Assembly: GCA_016708765.1 (NCBI GenBank)
Contig: JADJFD010000002.1
Span: 372,001-436,000 of the forward strand
Origin: Chitinophagaceae bacterium
GTDB taxonomy: Bacteria > Bacteroidota > Bacteroidia > Chitinophagales > Chitinophagaceae
Reading direction: 5' to 3'
DNA: 64,000 bases
The translations under genes were made by a program, and so were the position numbers. The number at the start of each line of letters is the position of its first letter. The first letter of the stretch is position 1. Below the pieces are notes generated by a model, which searched no databases, was not told the origin of the DNA, and saw only the letters and a list, made by a program, of their open reading frames with translations. Shown one piece after another: positions 32,043 through 43,500 of the stretch.

Positions 32043-32516
32043 TTATATAGAAATTTCTTCTATTTTAAACTTTAAAACACCGGCAGGCGCCTGCACTTCT
32101 GCAGTGTCACCAACAGCTTTGCCTAAAATCCCTTTACCGATGGGTGATGTAACAGATATTTTTCCAGCCTTCAGGTCAGCTTCATGTTCGCTTACAATTT
32201 TATAAGTAACCTGCTTTTTATTGCCAAGATTAGTTAATGTAACCTTGGTCAAAATTGAAACTTTGCTGGTATCAATCGTTGATTCATCTATCACTCTTAT
32301 GCTCGCCATCGAGCCTTCCATATTAGCAATTTTTGCTTCTAATAAGCCTTGTGCTTCTTTAGCAGCATCGTATTCCGCATTTTCTTTCAAGTCGCCTTTT
32401 TCTCTTGCTTCAGCAATAGCTCTGCTGGCCGCAGGTCTTTCAACACCTTTAAGATGCTGTAATTCTGCTTTCATTATTGCTAACGTCTCTTTTGTTACAT
32501 ATTGAACGTCGCTCAT
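32043..32516 (-). CDS. greA: Transcription elongation factor GreA
   Basis: 157 residues from ATG 32516 (MSDVQYVTKETLAIM). The N-terminal coiled coil carries DLKENAEYDAAKE, the conserved acidic tip that reaches into the RNA polymerase channel. The C-terminal FKBP-like domain has ISVTSPIGKGILGKAVGD. GreA stimulates transcript cleavage by backtracked polymerase. The start is supported by a strong Shine-Dalgarno sequence five bases upstream, which is unusual for this phylum. Confidence 0.95.
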   Translation of the reverse strand: MSDVQYVTKETLAIMKAELQHLKGVERPAASRAIAEAREKGDLKENAEYDAAKEAQGLLEAKIANMEGSMASIRVIDESTIDTSKVSILTKVTLTNLGNKKQVTYKIVSEHEADLKAGKISVTSPIGKGILGKAVGDTAEVQAPAGVLKFKIEEISI

Positions 32517-32518
32517 AT

Positions 32519-32528
32519 ACGCCTCCTT
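32519..32528 (-). promoter_or_regulatory. greA: strong Shine-Dalgarno sequence of greA
   Basis: On the minus strand AAAGGAGGCGTATATG places AGGAGG five bases before the start codon. Bacteroidota genes rarely use Shine-Dalgarno pairing, and I saw no comparable site elsewhere in the window. Confidence 0.65.
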
Positions 32529-32539
32529 TGTATTTATAT

Positions 32540-32577
32540 AAAAAAATAACAACGCCCCAGTATTTGCTGAAGCGTTG
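32540..32577 (-). terminator. intrinsic terminator of the 2-hydroxyacid dehydrogenase / rsmA transcript
   Basis: On the minus strand CAACGC / GCGTTG forms a stem, followed by TTATTTTTTT. It lies between the dehydrogenase stop (32622) and the greA start. Confidence 0.6.
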
Positions 32578-32621
32578 CACTAATTAGTGTACAAATATAA
32601 AAAAAAATTAGAACAAAAAGA

Positions 32622-33548
32622 TTAATTCAATCCCAATTTGTGGAGCAGAACCTCTGCCATTTTAAAGAAAGACTCATGACTATAACCCGCAATATGTGGT
32701 GTAAGAATCACATTTTGTTGTTCCAAAAGCCAATCCAATTGCATTTTTTCTTCGGTAATATAGGTTTCAAATTTTTCGTTCTACAAAACATCTAACCCAG
32801 CACCTGAAATTTTCTTGTCTTTTATTGCTTGTACAAGTTGTGCCATATCTATTATCTTTCCTCTTGAGGAATTAAGGATTACTGGCTTTTGCTGTAATTG
32901 TTTAAAGAAATTTTGATCTGCTAAATGAAACGTTTCGTTTGTTAATGGAATATGAAAGCTAATTACATCTGCATATTTACAAATCTGTTCTAAACTTGCT
33001 TCTTTTATATAATCCTTTGCAAAATCAGTTTTGTATTTGTCATACACCATTACTGTTACATTAAATGGCTGCAACAATCTTGCTAATGTGCTACCTGTAT
33101 TTCCATACCCAATAATAGCAACTGTTTTGCCAGAAAGTTCTGTTCCTCGGTTTTCATCTCTTCTCCACAATCCCTTTTTAATTTCGTTATGCGATGATGA
33201 TATCTTGTTCAGCAGATTCAACAATAAGCCCATCACATGTTCTGCTACTGCATTACGATTTCCTTCCGGACTGCTTACACATTGTATCCCTTTGCTTTTT
33301 GCAAAAGCAGTGTCAATCATCTCCATTCCACTGCCAAGCCGACCAATCCATTTTAGGGAAGATGCTTTTTTTAGCAATGTTTGATCAACAGAGATTCTTG
33401 TTGTTACAACTAGGCCTTCTGCGTCTTGTATTATATCCAATAACTCACTATAAGTAATGCCGGGTAGGTTCATCACTTCATATCCTTTCTTCGAAAACTG
33501 TTCTGCTAAAAAGGGATGAGACTTTCCACTGATAATTATTTTCTTCAT
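32622..33548 (-). CDS. D-isomer-specific 2-hydroxyacid dehydrogenase family protein (in-frame TAG)
   Basis: The full span encodes about 308 residues. The Rossmann motif is in KTVAIIGYGNTGSTLARLL. The catalytic-domain segments are IGRLGSGMEMID, ISFHIPLTNETFHL and PVILNSSRGKIID, where the Arg in NSSRG is the usual substrate-binding Arg. A TAG at 32781-32783 stops the frame after SGAGLDVL. The same frame continues as NEKFETYITEEKMQLDW and VILTPHIAGYSHES, which contains the catalytic-His region PHIAG. The family normally has Glu here (LDVLENE), so the codon was probably GAG. The product could be a phosphoglycerate, glyoxylate or other hydroxyacid dehydrogenase. It overlaps rsmA by 4 bases (ATGA). 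Confidence 0.8.
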
Positions 33549-34297
33549 TGCATTTTAAAAGTAAGTGCTGCAAATTGCTCCACGGTTAATTGTTCTGCTC
33601 TCTTATTAAACAACTCATCTTGAAGAAAAGTTGCTTCAAATAAACTTTTTACCGCATTTCGTAATGTTTTCCTTCGTTGATTAAAGGCAGTTTTTACCAA
33701 TAGAAAAAAAGCCTTTTCACTTTTCATATCAAGTTTATTTTGGACAGGTTTTAATCTTATTACTGCACTTTTTACTTTGGGTGGCGGCTGAAAACATTTT
33801 TCATTTACATCAAATAAATATTCAACATCGTAAAATGCCTGAATTAAAACACTCAGCACTCCGTACACTTTATTGCCTTCTTTTGATGCTGCCCGTTCTG
33901 CCACTTCCTTCTGGAACATACCTATCACACATTCCACATCGTCTTTCCATTCCAGCACTTTAAAAAGTATTTGTGTAGAAATATTGTAAGGGAAATTCCC
34001 AATGACCGTAAACTTGCCTTGAAAAGGCTGCTCAATTTCTAAAAAACTTTCATGAATTATTTTGCCCTTTATTTCTGGGTAAGTCTTTTCTAAGAAAGTT
34101 ACTTTCTCATTATCGAGTTCCACCGCTTTAAAATTAACATCAGGAAGCTTTAATAAATATTTGGTTAATGCACCGCCACCGGGGCCAACTTCGAGTAGTT
34201 GGTTAAACTCATTCTCCTCCAGCACTGAAACTATTTTACGGCAAATATTTTCATCTTTCAGAAAGTGCTGACCCAGCGATTTTTTAAGTGTGTACAT
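33545..34297 (-). CDS. rsmA: 16S rRNA (adenine1518-N6/adenine1519-N6)-dimethyltransferase
   Basis: 250 residues. The N-terminus KKSLGQHFLKDENI is diagnostic of KsgA/RsmA. SAM motif I is LLEVGPGGGALTKYLL, and the catalytic motif GNFPYNIST replaces the usual NLPY. The C-terminal part has AFNQRRKTLRNAVKSL. It dimethylates two adjacent adenines near the 3' end of 16S rRNA during 30S assembly. The stop overlaps the start of the hydroxyacid dehydrogenase gene, suggesting coupled translation. Confidence 0.95.
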   Translation of the reverse strand: MYTLKKSLGQHFLKDENICRKIVSVLEENEFNQLLEVGPGGGALTKYLLKLPDVNFKAVELDNEKVTFLEKTYPEIKGKIIHESFLEIEQPFQGKFTVIGNFPYNISTQILFKVLEWKDDVECVIGMFQKEVAERAASKEGNKVYGVLSVLIQAFYDVEYLFDVNEKCFQPPPKVKSAVIRLKPVQNKLDMKSEKAFFLLVKTAFNQRRKTLRNAVKSLFEATFLQDELFNKRAEQLTVEQFAALTFKMQ

Positions 34298-34327
34298 TTT
34301 AGCAAAAGTAACTGATAGAAGGACAGT

Positions 34328-34355
34328 AATAAAATAACCTCTCGTTTAGGAGAGG
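34328..34355 (-). terminator. intrinsic terminator of the sugar-dehydrogenase-like gene
   Basis: CCTCTC / GAGAGG forms a hairpin; on the minus strand it is followed by TTATTTTATT. It lies about 30 bases behind the corrected stop codon at 34384. Confidence 0.55.
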
Positions 34356-34383
34356 CTATCTTAAAATTATCATTATTTTAATA

Positions 34384-36969
34384 TTATAGTTTCTGAAGTT
34401 TTACTTTTTGATCTATTCCAGGACCTACTATACTTAAATGATACATTCCTGAAGTTAATGATGAAACATTTATTTTCATACTATTATTACCTGATCGCAA
34501 CTGAACATCGCTGCTCATAACAGTGCGACCAGCATTATCAATCAGTTTCCAATGTGCTAATCCATCTGAGGTAGCACTAATGCTAACATTTGCTTCACCA
34601 CACTTACGGGATTTGGGAATACACTTACTATACTGCTCCGATCATTGACTGAGATACTGACTATTGCAGAATAGGAGAATGCTCCATCTTTATCAATAAT
34701 CTTTAACCTGTAGTTAAGTATTGAAGCAGACTGCCAGTTAATATTTGCATCTGAAAAATTATAATATGACTTTGTATTTGTAATAAACCCTGCGGGAACA
34801 GTTCCGATTGAAACAAAGCCATCACCTGTATTTCTTTCTATCACAAAATAATCCGTATTACGTTCTGTTTCTGTTTCCCATTTAAGTTCCACATTATTGT
34901 CAATCTTTTACCGGAAAAACTTATCAAGTTTAATGGTAATGTAAGATTGGAACTACCAAAATAAAAAGTTGAAAATGATGAAATATCAGCTTGTACAACA
35001 TAGCTGCTGTTTGTTGTATGTACTTCAGCATAAACTGGATTTATTAATGAAGTGGCACCGCTAACTACATTACCACAACCATCATTATTTTTTAAAATTC
35101 TAATATCGTTAATTGAAGAAATACCACTTACCGGATCTGCATCTAGTGCATCAAACTCAGTTTTAGAAAAATACAGTCTAATTCTTACTGGAGAAGATGG
35201 TTGAAATTGAGGTGTAATAGTAATATTTCTGTCGAGATATTTAGTTCCACCCTGCGATCTTATCGGCCCAGAATTTTTATAAAAGCAAGATGTAACTGTA
35301 CCTAGCACATTTCCATTGGCAAATATTTCTGCCAATATATTCCCATCTGGACCAGTTAACGGCACCCAATAGTTACTATTGCTAGCATTAATGACAACAG
35401 TTGCTCCTGTTACATTGGTATTTACCGAGCCATCAGTAACATCAATACTTGTCGGTAATGTACTTTTATTATTACCACCATTATTTTGATAGCCAAGAAA
35501 AGTGTATTTAAGAATTGTTCCCGGTCTTGATAGTGCTGAGGTTCCTCCACCAGAAGGACCGGAAGTAGAGCCAATACTATCTGTAATAGTAAAGATTACA
35601 TTCCCGTTCTTAATTGCCAGATCCCGGTATCTGTCTGACCGGAAAAAATAAGAGACCGAGTCGTTTACAATTCCATTTCTTGCAGCATTTAATTTATACC
35701 TGTATAAAGTTCCTCTTCTGAGTGTTGGGATTAATAAAGACTGGTGCCAGCCTGGAATATTAGTGAACCCGTAATGATCAATACTAGAAGGCGCAACAGT
35801 TGGAAATTGCATCCAGTTTGTACCAGTAGTTAACGTTACATTACAATTACCTGCACCATCGCAGGCAGGATACATTGAAAGAATAGGATCTGCAAAAGTT
35901 CCTGCAGCAAATGCACTTTCTTGCATAACCGTTGCACCTGTTGGTATTACCACTTCATTGTAACCAGTAGTACAATTTCCACCTGTGGCAGTACTCCAAT
36001 TGATGTAGCGATAATTTTGTGCCGGATTATTACGGAAGCCTGCCCAATAAGGCCATGCATAATTATTTCCCGATGATAAAATATTTATCTCATCATCTGT
36101 TCTTACGCCATGTTCACTACTATAAAAATAACCGCCGGTTTTCAACGTTCTGTAAGTTGTTCCATCGCTCGGGTTCATTTCAAAAACAAGGCCTTGCGGA
36201 TTGCGATGACCTGTTGTAAACACATGGCTTCTAACAGCAACTTCAGGCCCACCGCCATCGGGATCAAATAAAGGGTTATCAGCGGGTATGGAGCCGTTAA
36301 GATTTATTCTTAAAACTTTGCCCTGGTACTTTGTGTAATCTGATGCGGTAAGTTCTGCTAGTGTTGGCGTTTCCTGAGCAAGTATTGGGTTACAACGATT
36401 CGAAAATTGATTGTTACCTTGATCGCCACATGAATAATATAATTTATCATCTGATCCAAAAATAATCGACCAGAGCTATGATCACCGCCTGCAGAAATTC
36501 CATTAATCAATTGGGGTTCTGATCCCAACTGACCTGTTGAAATATTATACGTAAACCGGGAAATTCGAAGCCTTGTTGAATTGTATGAGTAAGCTATATA
36601 GATGTAATCTTCACTCGTACCTTGTTTAAAGTTTTTATGCAAAGCAAGTCCCATCATTCCATTTTGCCCAATTGAAGTAGCAACACCGGAACCATTTCTT
36701 GAAATGTTTAAATAAATATTAGATCTATAGTCTAGAATAATTCTACTTACACCTGTTACGGAAGATACAATACGAACTCTTCCAATTTTTTCAGTTATGT
36801 ACAATGAATCATCCGGGCCATATGTAATTTCATAAGGATGTGCTAAATAATAGCGGCTACCAACTGGTGTAAGTGTTCTATTGATAGAATCAACTGCAAA
36901 AACTTCCTGGCTATATAACGATATGCATATAGCACTATTAACTAATAAGAGCATTAGCGATTTTTTCAT
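34384..36969 (-). pseudogene. Secreted glucose/sorbosone-dehydrogenase-like protein with T9SS sorting domain (three frameshifts)
   Basis: After three one-base corrections the span reads as about 862 residues. A signal peptide (MKKSLMLLLVNSAICISLYS) leads into a PQQ-dependent sugar-dehydrogenase-like propeller. Visible segments are PYEITYGPDDSLYITEKIGR, QNGMMGLALHKNF, GGDHSSGRL, VFTTGHRNPQGLVF and SSEHGVRTDDEINIL. The C-terminus has a fibronectin-like segment (ELKWETETERNTDYFVIER) and a T9SS sorting domain starting VFPNPVS and ending QKVKLQKL. Breaks lie near 36448, 34900 and 34600. Each is repaired by adding one base, so the gene is probably intact in the organism. The propeller likely oxidises a sugar or related alcohol outside the cell; the substrate is unknown. 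Confidence 0.7.
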
Positions 36970-37103
36970 AGATGCTGGATTATAAGATAAAGCTAAAGAA
37001 CATGACATTGAATACATAAGTAAGTTTGCCCCAATATTTTTACAGTGGCTTTTTCAATTGAAAAGTAAAGGCACTTTTCTATCGTAGTTACCTATGTAAA
37101 ATA

Positions 37104-37130
37104 AAAACCTTCCTTTTAAGGGGAAGGCTT
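37104..37130 (-). terminator. terminator-like hairpin in the intergenic region
   Basis: On the minus strand GCCTTCC / GGAAGG forms a stem and is followed by TTTTTATTTT. There is no confident gene directly upstream, only the weak small frame at 37159-37380. Confidence 0.45.
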
Positions 37131-37679
37131 TACAGCTAAGCCTGAAATAAATACTTACTTAGTTTGATATTAAACTTGTTGTCAGTACCATTCGCTTCGT
37201 ATAGGCCGTTGTAAAAGCCCGTTCCAGGAAATCGATTTTTCCTTGTTGCACTTTCATTAACCTACAATTCTTCACTACGTCTATTATATAACATTCGCAT
37301 ACGTTCTATCTGCCAATATATTTAATTGGAGTTGGTTCTACTGGGTTAGGAATACTTGCAATTTTGTTTTGTTTGGCCATTATTCTTAATAATAATAACA
37401 TTACTAGCTCATTACCATTCTTCACGTTTTAATCTATAAAAATACTTGTAATACCTGTAATATTATCAATTCCCTATAAGATTCTGCTTCGTTTTATCAT
37501 TGAACGACCTTGTATGTTTGCATTTCGAAAAATTCTTCATCAATCCAAAAAACTGGCGCTGCAACAGCCAATCTAAAGTTACTTTGGTTGAATGAAAGCT
37601 TTAAGTAATAATATCAGCACATAGAACAACACGCAGTCTCTTTCTGTCACAACCAACCAGTGTTGTTGTACCTGTTCTG

Positions 37680-38070
37680 AACACTACCCGTTCCCTACCG
37701 TCCTCCCGCCACGCACCACGACAACCCAAAGGGCGGCAGTTATTAAAATCTTAACAGTGTTGGGTTAAAGCACAGCGCGAGACTTCACCACCTACAACCG
37801 TCCGCCATTCCTATTCTGCACCCCCCACCAAAAAGCGCGGCGTGGCGTCTCCCGCTACCAATGCTAATTGGCTGAAGAAGATTAATGTAGGTCGGTGCTT
37901 CTAAATTGCAATCACACCCCCTCGCTGCTTTTTTTTTTGTAGGCGACAGGTACCACCACCACCAGAGGCACACGGCACCACCCCCAAAAGACAGTTCAGG
38001 CTTGAATATTGCGGTAACTAAAGTATTAATGTTACCCAATAATCCCCTAACCCCCCCACCCCCCCCCCGG
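37680..38070. other. C-rich, homopolymer-rich intergenic island
   Basis: The plus strand is strongly enriched in C, with runs such as CCCCCCCACCCCCCCCCC (38052-38069), CACCCCCC blocks and a T10 run near 37930, in sharp contrast to the AT-rich flanks. An open frame on the minus strand (37785-38168) reads as a Trp/Gly-rich sequence with VCLWWWWYLSPTKKK. This looks like translated repeat DNA rather than a protein. I infer a dispersed intergenic repeat or remnant. Confidence 0.4.
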
Positions 38071-38412
38071 GCATCTTTTACACAATTGAAATATATAAAT
38101 TCCTTTAAAAACCAACTTGTAAATATTGAACTACACCCGGTTTGCTTTTGATAAATTGAATCTATCAAAAAAAGAAATAAAAGATATTATTTCTTTTATG
38201 AAACACCTTGACGGATACCACAACTGCAAAAAAATTATACTAAAGTGATCTGTTTAGTCCATCGATCACTTAAAAGCGACTTTACTTATTTATAAACAAT
38301 TATGAATAAAATATAGGAATCAGTTGCGGCGAGTTAACTGATTCCTAGTATATAATTATATCATTAGAAAAATCAATGTTATTCATTTGGAGTGTGGAAA
38401 CGATATATTCTT

Positions 38413-40537
38413 TTATCTTTTTATGAATTTTTGAACTGAGAGTACTTTGTTACTACCATCCAATACTTTAAGTATATACAACTGCGGCTTCATCTAAAGA
38501 AAGGGCTGTATTGTTTATATTAATAGCCTTTTCCTTCGTTGTCCGGTTTTTCAGCAGTAAGCTCTACGGATAATTTATCTGAAACCGGGTTTGGATACAT
38601 TGATACTGCTATACGAACAGCATTATTCATTATCTTAATAACCTTACTATATTGATGACTACCGTCCTTGTTCACGGCCTTTATACGATAATAATTAATT
38701 CCAGTTAACGGATGCTTATCAAGAAAACTGTAAGGTGATTCCACCTTCCCAGCATAGTAAAATTTAGCTGTCCAGCAGACCTCTCCACTTCGAAATGGCT
38801 ATGTTCATTATCTGCTGCTGCATCCCAATCTAATTTTACTTCGCCTGATGAAAGTAAACGTCCGTTAAAGTCTATAAAATGAACAGGCAGTGTCATAAAT
38901 CCGGAAATGCCTAACCAGTTTAAACTGAAACGAGCAAAATACATTTCAAATGGTGTACCAGGATCGGCCATTTCATAATACAAACCTATTGTTCCGTCTG
39001 ATAATCTTGTAATACTTGAGTATTGTGCAAGGCCTGGGAAAATATTTTTTTTAATAGGCCAAGTCGTTCCTTCATCTTGGCTTGCGAAAACTGTTAAGTT
39101 TTGCCTTGTACCTGAGGTATTGGCGGGTATAGTATGAAGTAGAATATTCATATTATCCCCTGAAGTAGTAGAGGAATATCGTACAAAATCTCCATTACAT
39201 CTGGAATCGTCTATCTCACTCCAGGAAGACTGAGCTCCCCAAGTTGCTCCAAGATCAGTAGATACCCTGTACTTTCTAAGTCCATTAACATTAATCCGGC
39301 TGCTCATTACAAGGTTCCCGTTATTTAATTGCACAAGATGAGACTCATCACCTCCTCCAATACCGGTGTTCGTTGTGTTTGTTTCAATGTTCCAAGTGGT
39401 GCCATGATCATCCGAATAAATAATAGTGTTACTGATAGCTCCACCAGATACTTTTCTTACCCCCACAACTGCAACAAGCCTTCCGCTACTCAACTGCGTT
39501 TGCCTGCCAGCAGATATCCAAACAAAATACCAGCTTTTTGTAGTGGGATTACTGCAACCTGACCCATAAATCTGATTGGTAATATTAACGGGAGCACTCC
39601 AAGTGGCTCCGTTATCGGTACTCTTCGTCACATTCAAACGAATCGGATCAGCAGGAGTGGATAATGCCAGACCATTATGCGAAGCAAAAAGACAAATAAT
39701 ATTGCCATTTGTTTTATCTAATATTAATGAAGCATCACCTGCACCTTCTGCACCATAATCAGCTATGGTTTGCGGTGCAAGCCATGTTTGGCCGTTATCT
39801 GTACTGCGTTTGATTATAATATCTGCCTTTAAAGGTAAGTCGCCGGAAGAACCAAATCTTGCATCCGTTGCTGTAACAATATCACCGTTAGCAGCAGTAA
39901 TAATAGCAGGAATACGGAAATTTTGCGATACAGTCGGCACTCCGCCATCGGTTACTATATCATTTGGTTTGAATACAACTTTATTAGCCAATAATATAAT
40001 GCTGGAACCTGTAGGATTAGAAGCTCCTGCACTTAAAGTTGTTGTTCCTCCTCCAACTATAACAGATTTGCAAACGGCATCTAATACATTTCCTTCTGTT
40101 GCGCCTGCGGCTAAATCATAAGTTACCCAAAAGTAATGGCCACCTGCTGCATTGGTTATAGACTGAGTACCCGTAATCGTAAAATTTGTAGTGGTGGTTG
40201 CCGGAGGTGTTGCTGTAGAACCAAATTGAGTACCTAAAGGAAAGAACCGGCTACTAGTTCCGGAATAGTACACTTTGATATTTGTAACATCTGCTTTATT
40301 CGTTGTGCCGCCCATTGTAAGTGTAATAGAAGTAAGATTTTGAGCTGAACCAGTAATCTTTACATTAATAGAAATGATCCGTTGGTTAACATCTCCTTTA
40401 CCTGCGGGTAATTGTGTCTGCGCAATTGTTACTGAGCTTGCAGTAAAAGGTTTTTCTGGTGCGTTTGCAAAAGAATACTCAGTAATTAAAAAAAACATAA
40501 CAAACGAGAGTCCCGTTAAAATAAATCTGTAATTCAT
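38413..40537 (-). pseudogene. Secreted sialidase-like BNR-repeat protein with T9SS sorting domain (three frameshifts near the 3' end)
   Basis: With three one-base corrections the gene gives about 707 residues. A signal peptide (LSFVMFFLITEYSFA) is followed by a domain with QRIISINVKITGSAQNLTSI and KADVTNIKVYYSGTSS, of the BNR-repeat neuraminidase N-terminal type. The sialidase-type propeller has FRIPAIITAANGDIV (the FRIP motif) and Asp-box repeats STDNGQTW, STDNGATW, SDDHGTTW, STDLGATW and SQDEGTTW. The main frame ends at 38705. Frames continue through SPYSFLDKHPLTGINYYRIK and MYPNPVSDKLSVEL to KVLDGSNKVLSVQKFIKR at 38413. The family predicts an extracellular exo-sialidase or related glycosidase. 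Confidence 0.75.
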
Positions 40538-40575
40538 CTTCTTGGTTTTTATATAAATAGTGGATATAGAAATTT

Positions 40576-43500
40576 TTATTTTATAAATCTTGCCTTGCCA
40601 ATTTTCCGGCCGTATTGATCTTCTACAATAACTTGGTAAACTCCTTTTGCTAATGTCTGCATCCCGTTGATGGTCATATTGTTGGTTCCTTTTACAAGCG
40701 GCCAGTTATATGTTTTCGTTATTTTTCCAGTCATATCATACAGTAGTATTTTACAATTGCCGGTTGCTTCAATGTCTGATAAGATCAAAGTAAGTCCATC
40801 ACCAATGACAGGGTTGGGCATAAGCATAAGGGTTTGCTCGTTGTTATGCCGCATATCTACCATCACTGTTTTTGAATAAACGAATTTGCCGTCAATATCA
40901 ACTTGCTTTAAGCGATAAAAATTTACTCCAGATAGTGGAGTCATGTCTTTACCCTGATAGTATTGTAAATTACTGCCATTACCTTGTGTTGGAACTTGGC
41001 TAATTGTTTCCCAGTTTGTACCATTGCTGCTTCTTTCAATAATAAAATAGTCATTATCTATTTCTGTTGCAGTTGTCCATTTAAGCAACACAATTTTTTC
41101 TTGCTTTGCAGCTGTAAAGCTTACTAATGTTACAGGAAGGGGACCAAAGTTTATTCCGAAATTGATAAATACACCCGTTGAATTAGTTAAAACCGGTGAA
41201 GCTCCGGTAAGTCTTGTTCCGGCTGTAGGATTTACAGCTAACATAATTCCGTTAGTTACTCCATCACTACCAGCTCCAGCACCAATGTTCTCCCCGGTAT
41301 TAGCCCAAAGAGCAGGTAGCGAAGCCGCAGGCGCAGGATTACCTACCGTTCCGGCTGAAGTACATAACCTAGTTTCATAGTTTCCGGGAGTTACATTGCT
41401 TATTGAATAGGTACCATCTGCTGCTACTGCAACCGACTTAACAACATTTCCAGAACCATTTACAAGTACTACATATAATTGTGTGCCAGATGCTATGCCA
41501 ATACCTGTACCATTTACATAATAATCGTTCATCCCATTTTTATCATGAAATACATTACCATAAATACAAGGATTTCTTATAATAGTAAAATCATCCATCA
41601 AATCATCTGCAGATGCTGCTACTCTCATACTACTAATCCAAGAATGTGTTGCTACGGTTCCTACGACAATAGGATATGGCTTAAACGTTGGAGCAACATT
41701 AAAATTTGCAGTAACTCCATTCACACTTACATTGGTTACTACAAGATTAGTTCCCTGCACATCAAATGTTGCTGATAAAGTGTACCATGAATTAGCTGCA
41801 GGTGCAAGGCCGCCCCAAAATGCAAGACTCGCAGGAACAGTAGTTGCTACGGTTGCACTAAGGTTATCAAATATTGCTAAACTTGTGCTGATATTTCCTC
41901 CTATAAAAATACCTTCTCGTTGAACAGAAGCCCAAACCAGGAGGGTCGTATCTTCCCAAAGGCTGAAAATGAGTATAACTATTGGGTAATATCAATAAAT
42001 ACGATTCATTCTCTTCAGTATAAAGTGATTTATTTAAAAACCTGCCTACTAAAGTAATTGGCCCACTTGCAGCACTAAGCGCAAAAGTGTTTTTACTAAT
42101 TAAATCGGCAGAGACTTGTCCTGTGTTATTTCTATCTATATTTTGCCAGACTCCGCCAAAAAATACATTTGTCGGGTTATTTATTCCACTCAGATCTGCA
42201 TGTTGTGGAATTGCAGCAGCCGTTCCATATAAATTAGCATCTGTTCCAAAAGCTTCCCAAGCAAAATTATTGGTAACACTTGCCCAAACAGTAGGATTAT
42301 TTATGCCGGTACTTGACTGGTTAGCACTATTACTGATTTGTGCATTGCTGGAGGTCATATCAAACGTCATTACATTATTGATACAATCAATAGTATAGGC
42401 AGCGGCTGTATAAGCCTGAATTCCAAAGTTTACATTGGCAGAACCAGTTGTGCCTACAATAATGCTTCCATTTGCACCTCCGTCATTTCCTGCCGTTACT
42501 CCAATATTTTCTCCAGTATTAATCCATCCTGCCGGTAAGAAGCTGGCGGTGCATCGGTATTTACTGCACCGGGAGTTTTGTTAGTTAGACGAACTTCAAA
42601 AATTCCCCCGGAACATTAGCAAATGAATACGTACCTCCAACACCTACCGTAACTGAGTTAACAATATTTTCATTTTCATCTACCAGCACAGCATAGATTG
42701 TGCTGCTTGCAGGATTATTGATTCCTGTACCATTAACAATACCATCTGTTAAGCCGTTTGCATCATTAAATACTGTTCCACTTATACTATAACAGGGATT
42801 GGTAGTAATTGTAAAGTTATCCAAGATCATCCACAGAAGCAACAGCCCGTACACTGTTGACCCAGGTAAAAGTTTGTGTAGAAACCTGTGTTGGATAGTA
42901 AGAAGAACCAATTACAACTGGATAAGTAAAACCAACAGCAGTACCATTTACACTTACGTTGGTAATAACAACATTTCCATCCTGTATATCAAAAGTAGCG
43001 GATAGTGTGTACCAAGTATTCGTTGTCAACCTGCGGGCCGTGCTGCAGAGTTGCCACTAACTGAAGATGAACTGCCATCTCTGTTATCATAAATAGTAAG
43101 ATTTCACCATTAATATTTCCTTCTACAGAAATACCAACAGGGTTAACACCTACTTTTGCCCACAGGAACTGCATTAGAATATCAACAGGAATAATTGAAA
43201 GAAAAGATTCATCGTATTGATTAGAAGTACAAAATTAAGAAACGGCCTGTTAATGTAATTGGGCCTCTATAAAGATTAAAAATTTGATTACTTATTAAAT
43301 CAGAGGTATCACCATTATTACTGTCTGTATTAAAATTGTTTGTGCCAGCTTCCCACCCTAAAATACATAGTACTGGGGCTGTAACGATAGCGTTTGTAAC
43401 CAATATGCCTCATTGTGGAATTGGTTTCCCACGAAAAAGGCTTAAAAGTTCCCCAATTAGTTCGTTGGATTAGTGCGCCGCTTCGGATTTTGCATTAGCA

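Larger units (their letters stand above)
36970..38412. other. 1.4-kb intergenic region
   Basis: No convincing gene is visible. A terminator-like hairpin lies at 37104-37130. A weak minus-strand reading frame, 37159-37380, begins MAKQNKIASIPNPVEPTPIK and is stopped by an in-frame TAG after 24 codons, after which the same frame stays open to 37159. It may be a small broken gene ending at that hairpin. A C-rich island lies at 37680-38070. The last 250 bases are AT-rich, with no motif that I can support. Confidence 0.4.

Noticed and set aside
37785..38168. 127-codon minus-strand frame in the C-rich island
   Set aside because: Its Trp- and Gly-rich translation follows the base composition, has no domain or signal, and the region is homopolymer-rich; treated as repeat DNA.
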